Of a stretch of 64,000 nt of DNA, positions 1 to 6,830 are shown in pieces. Origin of the DNA: Pseudomonadota bacterium (GTDB lineage Bacteria; Myxococcota_A; Polyangia; GCA-2747355); the NCBI GenBank assembly GCA_016702545.1, contig JADJDT010000019.1, positions 1 to 64,000 of the forward strand, read 5' to 3'. Every line of letters starts with the position of its first letter. Positions within the stretch are counted from its first letter, which is position 1. The notes under the pieces were generated by a model. It saw only the letters and a program-made list of their open reading frames with translations. It did not search any database and was not told the origin of the DNA. A program made the translations under genes and the position numbers.

Positions 1-197
1 CTCGACGCGCGGTCCTACCGATCGAGCACTGGCCGCTGCCGTTTGATCGCTGGCCGGATGCGCCCCGGCTCGTCTTGCTCCACGTACTTGCGCACCGTGT
101 TGCGGCTCAGCCCGAGCTGCTGGGCGACCTCCCGCCGACTCAGCCCTTCTACGAGCACCTTGTGTCGAACAACATGCACCTGATCCATCCTGAGCAT
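1..197 (-). pseudogene. istA: IS21 transposase IstA, N-terminal fragment
   Basis: This encodes the first 60 or so residues of IstA, the DDE transposase of IS21 elements. The residues include a helix-turn-helix (SRREVAQQLGLSRNTVRKYV, about residues 20-40) that binds the element ends. The start MLRMDQVHV is the same as in the copy at 19747-21223. Relative to that copy one base is missing near position 19, which breaks the frame at the window edge. Whether the remainder is present cannot be seen. Confidence 0.8.
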
Positions 198-311
198 CCT
201 CCCCCGCCCAGCAACGAGTCCTCACTACCTCGATGCTAGTCGGGTCCGGGGTGCCCGGGTGGATCACTTCCCCACGTGCTGCCCTGGATCACTTTCTTAG
301 CGCTGCGTCCA
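1..311 (-). mobile_element. IS21-family element, right end only (cut by window edge)
   Basis: These bases are nearly identical to the right end of the complete IS21-type element at 18931-21339: the start of istA followed by the terminal repeats. The outer end reads, inward, TGGACGCAGCGC then AAAGTGATCC and a second AAGTGATCC, the multiple-repeat terminus typical of IS21. The rest of the element lies beyond the left edge. It abuts a truncated IS91-type gene without any intervening sequence, so it either inserted there or marks a recombination joint. A few single-base differences from the complete copy are visible, for example one C missing in a CCC run near base 20. Confidence 0.85.
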
Positions 312-794
312 GGCCCGGCGGGCCTGCAGCCGCTGCCAGCGGAACACACTGCACAGCAAGTCCGATAGCACCGTGCTGAGCAGCTCGGGCTCGCGCGCGA
401 GTCGCAGGCGCAGGGGATAGGGAAAGGTGAGCGTCCATTGGCGGTAGGGCGCGCTCGGCAGGACGTGGTCGACCAGGTGCAGCGCCAGGTCCGCCATCCG
501 CCGCGCCACGCACGACGGACAGAGGCGCCCCTTGCAGCTGAAGCCGACCAGGCGCTCGCAGCCGCAGCCCCGGCATCGCAACCGGGTGAATCCTCCCGGC
601 GGCAGCCCGCAGCCCAGATAGCGCTCGAATTCATGCTTGACCCAGCTCGGGTACCCGAAGCCGCTGGCCGCCTCCGCCTCGGCCCACAGCGTCTGCACGT
701 GCTGCGAGACGATCTGGTGCAGGACCGAGCGCTCGGGCCGCCGTCTCTGATAGCCGACATGCGCGGCCGCGCTGCAGCGCACCGACCAGGGCAC
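312..794 (-). pseudogene. IS91-family transposase, N-terminal zinc-ribbon fragment
   Basis: This is the N-terminal part of an IS91-type rolling-circle (HUH) transposase. It begins at a GTG codon and carries the family's zinc-binding block, with Cys74, Cys77, Cys87, Cys92 and Cys95 in a CxxC-x9-CKGRLCPSC pattern, followed by ARRMADLALHLVDHVLP, which is typical of the family. The catalytic HUH and Tyr regions are missing: the gene is cut at its junction with the IS21 end after about 160 residues, against 350-400 for a full protein. It belongs to a different lineage from the IS91-like N-terminus at 27374-27520. Function is presumably lost. Confidence 0.75.
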
Positions 795-829
795 CGACCT
801 TTAGGGGACCCCGCCAAGACCGCGTTCCT

Positions 830-2142
830 TGAACCGCCCCGGGTTTGCCGGAGGCTCGGTTGTTTGGGTCAGGCGGCCCTGCCTTGGGCGGCCTGAGTCT
901 CGTAGAACGCTCGCTCATACTCCAGCGGCGGCACCCAGCCAAGAGGCTCGAGGAGCCGCCGGTTGTTGAACCAGTGGACCCAGGTGAGGGTGGCAAACTC
1001 GACAGCTTCGGCGTGACGCCAAGGACCGTGCTTGCGGATGACCTCCGTCTTGTACAAGCCGATGACCGATTCGGCGAGCGCGTTGTCGTAGGAGTCGCCG
1101 ACGGTGCCGACCGAGCCCTGGATGCCGGCCTCGGCGAGACGGTCGGTGTAACGAATCGCCAGGTACTGAACGCCCCTGTCGCTGTGATGGATGAGGCCGT
1201 CGCTGGCGGGGCGGGCTGCGAGCGCCTGCTCCAGGGCGTCAAGCGCCAGGTCGGAACGCAACGAGGTACTGACACGCCAGCCGACGATGAACCGCGAGAA
1301 CACGTCCACGACGAACGCCACGTACGCGAACCCGCTCCAGGTGGCGACGTAGGTCAGGTCGGCCACCCACAGCCGGTTCGGCGCAGGGGCCGAGAAGTCG
1401 CGTTTGACCAAGTCGCGCGGTCGCTGCGCGTCCTCGTCGGCGACGGTGGTCACCTTGAACGCACGGCCGCGCACGGCCCCTTTCAGGCCCATCTGGCGCA
1501 TCAGCCGCTCCACCGTGCAGCGTGCCACGTCGACGTCTTCGCGGCGCAGCTGGCGCCAGACCTTCTCGGCCCCGTAGACCTGGTGGTGCTCATCGCAAAC
1601 ACGCCGGATGTGCGCCCGCAGGCGCTCGTCGCGCTTGACTCGGGGCGGCCCGCCGCTCGAGGTCGGCGGCCTGCGCTTTGTGCTCGTAGTAGGTCGACGG
1701 GGCCATCGGCAACACGTCGCAGATGGGCTCGACCCCGTAGTCCCCACGGTGTGCGTCCGTGAACTTCACCATACGGCCTCGGCCGGCGGTCGAGCTCCGC
1801 CTGTGCAAAATGCCGAGGCCTTGGCGCAGTATCTCGTTGGTGCGCCGGAGCTCGATTCTCTCGCTCCAGTTCCTTGAGCCGCTCACGCTCCGCCGTCGTC
1901 AGCCCCGGACGCTTGCCCACGTCTCGTTCAGCCTGCCGAACCCAGTGCCGCAGCGTCTCCGGCGTGCAGCCCAGCTTCTCGGCTATCGAGCACATCGCCG
2001 ACCACTCCGACGCGTGCGACTCCCGCTGCTCCAGCACCATCCGGACCGCCCGCTCACGCACTTCCTTCGAGTACCTGTTTGGTCTTCCCATGGCCCCATC
2101 CTCTCAAGTAATGGAGTCTCCGGGAATCCCGGGGGCGGTTCA
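830..2142 (-). mobile_element. IS3-family insertion sequence with terminal inverted repeats
   Basis: The element is bounded by imperfect inverted repeats that begin TGAACCGCCCC at the left and, on the opposite strand, TGAACCGCCCCC at the right. They continue as GGGTTTGCCGGAGGCTC and GGGATTCCCGGAGACTC. Length is about 1.31 kb, normal for IS3. It contains orfA and orfB homologues on the minus strand. No 3-bp target duplication is visible at the ends (CCT on the left, GCC on the right). The right terminus is overlapped by the target duplication of the neighbouring ISAs1 element, so this element was there first. Confidence 0.85.
869..2091 (-). pseudogene. IS3-family OrfA/OrfB transposase, frameshifted
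   Basis: OrfA begins at the right end (MGRPNRYSKEVRERAVRMV, an HTH domain with a leucine-zipper region after it). OrfB follows with a HTH_21 region and an rve integrase core: LWVADLTYVAT with the first Asp, HHSDRGVQY with the second Asp, and DSYDNALAESVIGLYKTE with the Glu. IS3 elements normally use one programmed -1 frameshift between orfA and orfB. Here the coherent protein moves between frames at least three times (around 1840, 1790 and 1640), so simple programmed frameshifting cannot rebuild it. The catalytic DDE residues themselves are intact. Decay or sequence indels are both possible. Confidence 0.8.
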
Positions 2143-2146
2143 GCCC
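2137..2146. repeat. 10-bp target-site duplication of ISAs1 element, left copy
   Basis: GGTTCAGCCC lies directly outside the left inverted repeat and recurs directly outside the right one (3483-3492). It spans the right border of the IS3 element: its first six bases are the IS3 terminus and its last four are flanking DNA. Confidence 0.9.
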
Positions 2147-3482
2147 CAGGGTGATCGAGTTCTAGCTTCGCGCCGCAGACTGTAGGGGATCGACAAAAGC
2201 GCGCGAAATTTGATCAACCCTTTCCGCCGAGCGGTAGCCGGCGGAAAGGCAGCGGAGCATGGCACGGGGAACGGAGAGCGAGCGGCTTGAGGCGGCGAAC
2301 GAGGGGGTGGCGCTCGGGCATTTCGAGGAGGCGCTCAAGGGCCTGGGCGATCCGCGGCGTGGGCAAGGTCGGCGGTATCCACTGCGGACGGTCATCGTCA
2401 CGGCGCTGATGTCGATGGTTTGCGGCTGTGACGACGCGGAATCCATGGAAGTTTGGGGCGACGCGAACGAGCAGTGGCTGTCGACGTTTCTCGAGATGCC
2501 GCACGGGAACCCGACCCAGGATGTGTTCTTGAGCGTGTTCGGGGCGCTGTCGCCAGAGCGGTTCAGCAAGGTCTATCAGGCGTGGGCGGAACTCATCAGC
2601 CTGCGGCTCGGACCGGAGGGCAAGCACCTCGCGCTCGATGGTAAGACGAGCCGGCGTAGCGGCGACGCGAGCACCGACAAGCCAGCGATTCACACGGTGA
2701 GCGCGTGGCTGTGCGGTGCGGGACTTGTGCTCGCGCAGTGCCAAACGGGCGTGAAATCCAATGAGATCGTGGCCATTCCTGAGCTGCTGCGGATTCTCGA
2801 CCTGCGCGGCGCGACGGTCACTATCGATGCGATGGGCTGCCAGACGGCGATCGCCGCCGCGATTGTCGAGGGCGGCGGCGACTACCTGCTCGCGACCAAA
2901 GACAACCAGCCGACGCTGCACGCGGCGCTCAAGGAAACCTTCCGTGAGGCTGATGAGCCGCGTAGGCGCACCGTCGATGAAACACCTCGTCCTCGGGTCG
3001 AGGTCCACGAGGCCACCCAGAAGGGACATGGTCGCATCGAGTGCCGTCGGGTCCGCGTGTCTGACTCGCTCGAATGGATTCAGAGCGCGGACCGCTGGAG
3101 CAACCTCGGGTATGTGGTCGAGGTCACTCGGCAACGCACCGTCCTGTCGAGCGGCAAGACCTCGACCGAGGTCGCCCACTACATCGGCAGCGGCCCACCG
3201 CCAGCAGCCGCCCGCGTCGCAGCCCTCGTCCGCGGCCACTGGGGCATCGAGAACGAGCTGCACTGGGTGCTCGACATGGCCTTCCATGAAGACCAAGCGC
3301 GCCACCGAGCCCGCAACACCGCCGCGAACTTCACGACGCTGCGCCACTTCGCTCTCTCGCTCGTCAAGCAAGACGCCACGCGCAAACTCGGCGTCGCCAA
3401 CTCCCGCAAGCGAGCCGGGTTCGACCGCCGCTACCTCATCAGCTTGCTACTCGGGCGGTCCGCCTAGAACTCGACCGCCCTG
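2147..3482 (+). mobile_element. ISAs1-family insertion sequence, complete
   Basis: Terminal inverted repeats are CAGGGTGATCGAGTTCTAG at the left and the complement of CAGGGCGGTCGAGTTCTAG at the right (17 of 19 match). They are flanked by a perfect 10-bp direct repeat GGTTCAGCCC, as expected for ISAs1-type transposition (8-10 bp). One intact transposase fills the element. The left copy of the target repeat contains the last six bases of the adjacent IS3 element, so the insertion hit exactly at that element's right border. Intact ends, gene and target repeat suggest a recent insertion. Confidence 0.93.
2259..3467 (+). CDS. ISAs1 family transposase
   Basis: A full-length DDE transposase of 402 residues, the usual size for the family. 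The N-terminal DDE_Tnp_1-associated region (about residues 20-115) includes GDPRRGQGRRYPL. The catalytic core shows HLALDGKTSRRS (Asp127), ATVTIDAMGCQ (Asp190), the family block ATKDNQP and HWGIENELHWVLDMAFHED (Glu331). It catalyses cut-and-paste movement of its own element by binding the 19-bp terminal repeats. The start codon ATG lies about 110 bp inside the element, and no other gene is present in it. Nothing in the reading frame looks damaged, which is unusual among the mobile genes of this region. Confidence 0.93.
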   Translation: MARGTESERLEAANEGVALGHFEEALKGLGDPRRGQGRRYPLRTVIVTALMSMVCGCDDAESMEVWGDANEQWLSTFLEMPHGNPTQDVFLSVFGALSPERFSKVYQAWAELISLRLGPEGKHLALDGKTSRRSGDASTDKPAIHTVSAWLCGAGLVLAQCQTGVKSNEIVAIPELLRILDLRGATVTIDAMGCQTAIAAAIVEGGGDYLLATKDNQPTLHAALKETFREADEPRRRTVDETPRPRVEVHEATQKGHGRIECRRVRVSDSLEWIQSADRWSNLGYVVEVTRQRTVLSSGKTSTEVAHYIGSGPPPAAARVAALVRGHWGIENELHWVLDMAFHEDQARHRARNTAANFTTLRHFALSLVKQDATRKLGVANSRKRAGFDRRYLISLLLGRSA

Positions 3483-3492
3483 GGTTCAGCCC
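3483..3492. repeat. 10-bp target-site duplication of ISAs1 element, right copy
   Basis: Perfect repeat of GGTTCAGCCC at 2137-2146, immediately outside the right terminal repeat of the ISAs1 element. Confidence 0.9.
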
Positions 3493-3580
3493 CGACGCCG
3501 TCATCGCCCACTTGGCCGCCCAAACCACCACCGCCGCGCTGATGCAAAAGACCTTCCGCACCGACGACGTGCTCGCCTGA
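3493..3580 (+). pseudogene. C-terminal gene fragment (copy 1), unrecognised
   Basis: The last 28 or so codons of a gene, reading DAVIAHLAAQTTTAALMQK and ending FRTDDVLA before TGA. The same codons occur in the second copy at 18810-18899, where about 14 more upstream residues (GEGLGAFLRRQGP) are visible. The context among transposons suggests the tail of a transposase or recombinase, but no family was recognised from so short a piece. Confidence 0.4.
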
Positions 3581-3609
3581 GAGGCGGCGCCGGGGCGGCA
3601 CCACCCGCC

Positions 3610-4339
3610 CGCCTGGAACGAACCTGCCTGACCAGCCTGTTCGGTGTCTGGTACTTCGGTCGAGCCAAGTTTCCGGCTGAGGAGACCTTCGAAACGCTGA
3701 CGCGCCCCGCGCTCCCTAGAATCTTCTACTCGGTGGCGTTCTCAGTTTCGTTGGCGCAGTTCATCGTCGGTCCGCTCGTGCTCTTCACGCTGCCATCACA
3801 GGGGATCCACTCTTCGGGGTCATCACGATCCGGCTGGGCGCATGCGTCGCGATTCCGGCCGTTTGGATGATGTGGAAGGAGCTCGCTGTCCCCGAGCCCC
3901 ACGGCAATAGACTGCCGTTCATCATCGGCTACCTGTCGATCACGGTCCTCTGCATGGCCATGGGCCGGCACATGTACCGCGGGGTCGCGTTGGCCGAGCA
4001 TCGGGCAGCGATGCAGGAGGCGACACGCCAGTGGGTGGATGACTCCGCGCAGGCTGCCTACGACTTGCGTACCGGACGTGAACGCGCCGTGGCTGGCGTC
4101 AGTGATGGGCAGCACCTCTTCCAGAACACCTGCGCGGCCTGTCACGGCGTCGACCGTCGCATCATAGGACCGCCCCTCACCGAGATTGCAGATTTACGCC
4201 GGCAACCCGAACGGCATCGTGACCTGGGCGCGCGCCGGCAAGAAGCGCGGACGCGCCCAGATGCCGCCGTTCGCTTCGCTGGGAGACGAGCGGCTCCGGC
4301 AGATCGCGGTACATGTTGCAGGCCGGCTCGGCCCACTGA
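3610..4339 (+). pseudogene. Membrane-anchored c-type cytochrome, frameshifted copy 1
   Basis: The protein matches the intact-frame copy at 21340-22083: hydrophobic N-terminal segments (FYSVAFSVSLAQFIVGPLVL, then IGYLSITVLCMAMG), then a single haem-binding CAACH motif in a cytochrome c domain ending PPFASLGDERLRQIA. Two shifts break it here, near 3815 and near 4190. His of CAACH is followed by GVDRR instead of AVDRR. There is no start codon or upstream region that would make a complete gene. An electron-transfer role in the cytoplasmic membrane is likely for the ancestor. Confidence 0.65.
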
Positions 4340-4480
4340 GCCGCACGGCCTACTGCACCAGTTCGAAGCCGGGACAAGGCAAACGGGGAGCGCGGCGCAC
4401 GAAATGGAACCCATGGTTCCTAAACGTGATCGGCGACCGGCTGGCTCGCACGAAACGGAACCGTGGGTTACGTTTTGTGC

Positions 4481-4739
4481 ATGTCGGAGCCGGAATCCAA
4501 CGGGCCGAGCTGGGACCGGCTGTTCGAGACCGCTGCCGGGCAGTCCGGTACGTCACGACGAAACAGGCCGCCGAGGCAGGCTACTCGACCCACCTGCTCC
4601 GGAAGCACATCCACGCCGGCCGCGTGACGCGGCCTCAGCGGGGGATTTACCGGCTCGTGCATTTCCCGGCCACCGAGCACGAGGAGCTGGTCACCGCCTG
4701 GCTCTGGTCCGAGCAGGCTGCGGTGATCTCACACCAGAC
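4481..4739 (+). pseudogene. AbiEi-type antitoxin, truncated and frameshifted copy 1
   Basis: This is the start of the AbiEi-like antitoxin found in longer form at 22224-22806. It begins MSEPESNGPSWDRLFETAAG, loses one base near 4550 (the second copy has GGGTACG where this has GGTACG), and continues with the winged-helix part (TKQAAEAGYSTHLLRKHIHA). Similarity stops at ISHQT, where the inverted-repeat element starts. No toxin gene follows. It is a dead copy left by the segment duplication. Confidence 0.7.
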
Positions 4740-4750
4740 CGAGGAGACCC

Positions 4751-4882
4751 GCACCCGGGTTGATGTTCGATGCCACCGGCGAGCCTGCTCCCGCCCCGAA
4801 CCCGGGTGATGGCCCTACACGATGGGCAAAATATCAACCCGGATGGGGATCCCCCAAATATCAACCCGGGTGGGGATCCCCC
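4751..4882. repeat. MITE-like inverted-repeat unit, copy A
   Basis: It begins GCACCCGGGTTGATGTT and closes with the opposite orientation ATATCAACCCGG. The closing arm is present twice in tandem (AAATATCAACCCGG, then again AAATATCAACCCGGG). The interior matches units B (5701-5801) and C (6706-6820), including CCGGCGAGCCTGCTCCCGCC. It is preceded by GAGGAGACCC, also found before unit C. It sits exactly at the break in the abiEi copy, directly before the first toxin-antitoxin module. Confidence 0.75.
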
Positions 4883-4949
4883 CCCCTGGGGGGACTCCAT
4901 CAGCGCCAGCGCGCTTGAGGACAGCCAGCCGAGGGTGTACATATACATC

Positions 4950-5234
4950 ATGATGCACCGCACGCAGATTTACCTCTCCGACGAAGAAACCGACGTGCTC
5001 GATCGCCTCGCGCAAGAGCAGCACCGCACGCGCTCGGAGCTGATCCGGGCCGCCTTGCAGCGGGCGTATCTCGCCGGTCACGGGGCCGACGAGGTGCTCG
5101 TTGGTCTGCAAGCGGCGGCTGGCGGGTGGCGCCGCCGCCGCTCGGGCCGCGTCCTCGTCGAGAGCCTGCGCAAGGGCCGGCTGTCGCGCCTGCACGACGC
5201 CGCGTCTGGTCCGGTGATGAAGCGCGACCGATGA
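4950..5234 (+). CDS. vapB: VapB-type ribbon-helix-helix antitoxin
   Basis: A 94-residue protein with an N-terminal ribbon-helix-helix DNA-binding fold: RTQIYLSDEETDVLDRLA then RTRSELIRAALQRAYL, about residues 4-42. The C-terminal half is Arg-rich and would wrap the toxin. VapB proteins neutralise a PIN-domain ribonuclease and repress their own operon. The start codon ATGATG follows the promoter-like TGTACATATACA closely, so the transcript may be leaderless; no Shine-Dalgarno sequence is seen. The gene overlaps vapC by four bases (ATGA), the usual sign of translational coupling. Inverted-repeat units A and B flank the pair. Confidence 0.85.
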   Translation: MMHRTQIYLSDEETDVLDRLAQEQHRTRSELIRAALQRAYLAGHGADEVLVGLQAAAGGWRRRRSGRVLVESLRKGRLSRLHDAASGPVMKRDR

Positions 5235-5611
5235 AGGTCCTCGTTGACACCTCGGTGCTGATTGATCACTTGCGCGGCCGGGCGCCCGCAGCGGAGTTGC
5301 TGATGCGCTCCGTGCGCGCGGGCGCCGCGTTGTGGAGCGCCACGGTGGTTCGCACGGAGATTCTTGCCGGCATGCGCGAGAGTGAGGAGCGCGCGACGAA
5401 CGCGCTGCTCGGCGCGCTGCGCTGGCAGGACCTCACGATCGAGATCGCCAACCATGCGGGCCGGCTGGCCCGCCGCTACCTGCGGTCACATCCGGGCGTC
5501 GACACCGTCGACTACGTCGTCGCCGCCACGGCGTTGACCCTAGGTGCCTCGTTGCTGACCCAGAACGTCAAACACTTCCCGATGTTCGACGGCCTGCGTC
5601 CGGCCTACTGA
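5231..5611 (+). CDS. vapC: VapC-type PIN-domain toxin ribonuclease
   Basis: A 126-residue PIN-domain protein. The acidic metal-binding residues are visible: Asp6 in VLVDTSVLID, Glu43 in RTEILAG and Asp94 in VDYVVAAT, followed by TQNVKHF. VapC toxins are Mg-dependent endoribonucleases that cut tRNA or rRNA and stop translation. This start is chosen over longer in-frame options because it overlaps the antitoxin stop (ATGA) and begins directly with the first PIN strand. Length and motifs are complete, so the toxin is probably functional and held by its VapB partner. Confidence 0.9.
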   Translation: MKVLVDTSVLIDHLRGRAPAAELLMRSVRAGAALWSATVVRTEILAGMRESEERATNALLGALRWQDLTIEIANHAGRLARRYLRSHPGVDTVDYVVAATALTLGASLLTQNVKHFPMFDGLRPAY

Positions 5612-5700
5612 CCGGCTGCGCGCCGCCGACCACGCGGGAAAGTCGCGGGTCCCGGGTCGGGCCAGAGGGGTCCAAGCGCCCGCTCCCACCACTCAGACCC

Positions 5701-5801
5701 CGCACCCGGGTTGATGTTCGATGCCACCGGCGAGCCTGCTCCCGCCCCGAACCCGGGTGATGGCCCCACACGATGGGCAAAACATCAACCCGGGGGGGGC
5801 C
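5701..5801. repeat. MITE-like inverted-repeat unit, copy B
   Basis: Left arm ACCCGGGTTGATGTTC and right arm AACATCAACCCGGG enclose about 70 bp, including the internal ACCCGGGTGATGGCCCC. It is nearly identical to unit A over its length. It sits between the two PIN-type toxin-antitoxin modules. It runs into a G-rich stretch at its right end. Confidence 0.8.
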
Positions 5802-5829
5802 TCTGTGAAGAGGTGCCAGCAGTCGAAGC

Positions 5830-5842
5830 GGTGCCAGGCACC
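5830..5842. repeat. REP-like palindrome GGTGCCAGGCACC
   Basis: A near-perfect 13-bp palindrome GGTGCC-A-GGCACC followed by a G/C-rich tail (CCCAGGCGGGCC). The same core recurs at 14048, 18696, 27523, 27559, 27615 and 28446. Such repeats are typical substrates of RAYT (Y1) transposases, one remnant of which is at 18139-18690. Confidence 0.65.
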
Positions 5843-5973
5843 CCCAGGCGGGCCGGCGGGCGGGCAACGCGGGCGGGTGGGCGATCATTTTTCCGCGGTG
5901 TGGGGTGGCTTGGCGTGGCTGGTGGCCGCCCTGCGATCTCCGGGCGCTGCAAGCGGTACGGAGGGGAGAGGGC

Positions 5974-6008
5974 TGCAATCAATGATTGACGACCCGTCAT
6001 TGATTGCA
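5974..6008. promoter_or_regulatory. Perfect 12-bp inverted repeat, likely FitA-type operator
   Basis: TGCAATCAATGA and its exact complement TCATTGATTGCA are separated by 11 bases and end 12 bp before the antitoxin start. TTGACG between the arms would serve as a -35 box. An antitoxin of the FitA family binds inverted repeats in its own promoter as a tetramer of FitA-FitB, so this is the expected operator. A second, shorter palindrome (TGACG-ACC-CGTCA) lies inside it, offset by two bases. Confidence 0.75.
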
Positions 6009-6020
6009 CAGACTCCGAGC

Positions 6021-6269
6021 ATGGCGAGCATTACGATCCGCAAGTTGCAGGAGACCACCAAGGCGCGGCTCAGGGTCCGCGCGGCGCAGCACGGCCGTTC
6101 GATGGAGGATGAGGCGCGGGACATCCTGCGTCAGGCGCTGGCGCAGCAGCGAACGGCCCCGCGTAATCTCGCGGAGACGATTCATCGGCGCTTTTCGGCC
6201 AGAGGCGGCGTCGAGCTGGCGCTGGAGACGCGCGAGGCGCTGCGCGAGCCGCCGACCTTCGGCCGATGA
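6021..6269 (+). CDS. FitA/Phd-like ribbon-helix-helix antitoxin
   Basis: An 82-residue antitoxin starting MASITIRKLQ, with the FitA-like pattern TTKARLRVRAAQHGRSMEDE followed by ARDILRQAL (residues about 10-40). This is the Arc/MetJ-type DNA-binding fold used by antitoxins of PIN toxins. The C-terminal part (about 45-82) would bind the toxin. The start chosen is the one matching the family; an upstream in-frame ATG lies within the operator and would disrupt it. The stop overlaps the toxin start by four bases. The 12-bp palindrome just upstream predicts autorepression. Confidence 0.85.
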   Translation: MASITIRKLQETTKARLRVRAAQHGRSMEDEARDILRQALAQQRTAPRNLAETIHRRFSARGGVELALETREALREPPTFGR

Positions 6270-6691
6270 TCGTGCTCGACACCAACGTGCTCGCCGAGCT
6301 GATGCGGCGGCGTCCCGAGCCCCAGGTCATGGCCTGGGTGGCGGCACGCCCACCCACGGCACTGTTCACGACCAGCGTGACGCAGGCCGAGGTGCTCTAT
6401 GGTGTGGCGTTGCTTCCCGACGGCAAGCGTCGCACCGATCTGGATCGCGCGGCGCGGCAGATGTTCAGCGACGACTTTGCCGAGCGCGTGCTGCCCTTTG
6501 ATTCAGCAGCGGCAGAGGAGTTTGCCGCCATCGCCGCGGCACGCCGTCGGCGGGGCCGCCCGATCGCGCAGCTCGACGCGCAGATCGCCGCCGTCGCGCG
6601 CTCGCGTGGCGCCGGCGTCGCGACGCGCAACCTCCACGATTTCGAGCATTGCGGCGTCGAGCTCTTCAATCCCTGGGAGGTCCGAGCGTAG
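6266..6691 (+). CDS. FitB/VapC-like PIN-domain toxin
   Basis: A 141-residue PIN-domain ribonuclease: Asp5 in MIVLDTNVLAELM, Glu42 in TQAEVLYG, Asp104 in QLDAQIAAVA, then ATRNLHDF with Asp125. The motifs AELMR and FNPW near the ends are those of the FitB subgroup. It should cleave RNA when freed from its antitoxin, with which it is translationally coupled (ATGA overlap). This is a different subfamily from the VapC 650 bp upstream, so the two modules did not arise by tandem duplication. Inverted-repeat unit C begins right after the stop codon. Confidence 0.9.
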   Translation: MIVLDTNVLAELMRRRPEPQVMAWVAARPPTALFTTSVTQAEVLYGVALLPDGKRRTDLDRAARQMFSDDFAERVLPFDSAAAEEFAAIAAARRRRGRPIAQLDAQIAAVARSRGAGVATRNLHDFEHCGVELFNPWEVRA

Positions 6692-6705
6692 CCGCGGAGG
6701 AGACC

Positions 6706-6820
6706 CGCACCCGGGTTGATGTTCGATGCCGCCGGCGAGCCTCCTCCCGCCTCCTCCCGCCCCGACCCCTGGTGAGGGCCCCACACGATGGGTAGAACAT
6801 CAACCCGGGTGGGGACCTCC
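6706..6820. repeat. MITE-like inverted-repeat unit, copy C (perfect 16-bp ends)
   Basis: ACCCGGGTTGATGTTC (6709-6724) and its exact complement GAACATCAACCCGGGT (6795-6810) form perfect 16-bp terminal inverted repeats around 70 bp. The unit is 102 bp between the outer ends. The interior is slightly diverged from A and B (CTCCTCCCGCC repeated). GAGGAGACCCGC precedes it as in unit A. It separates the second toxin gene from an IS91-type fragment. Confidence 0.8.
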
Positions 6821-6830
6821 GGCTCAACAG

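Larger units (their letters stand above)
3487..4739. repeat. Duplicated segment, copy 1 (empty IS21 target site)
   Basis: This stretch is almost identical to bases 18813-18930 joined to 21340-22482. It carries the same gene-end fragment, c-type cytochrome and start of abiEi. In copy 2 an IS21 element interrupts it after GCCCG, and here the uninterrupted sequence CCACCCGCCCGCCTGG is preserved. Copy 1 carries more small indels and its abiEi stops abruptly at 4739, where the inverted-repeat element A begins. The left border of the similarity lies at the ISAs1 target repeat. Confidence 0.85.
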
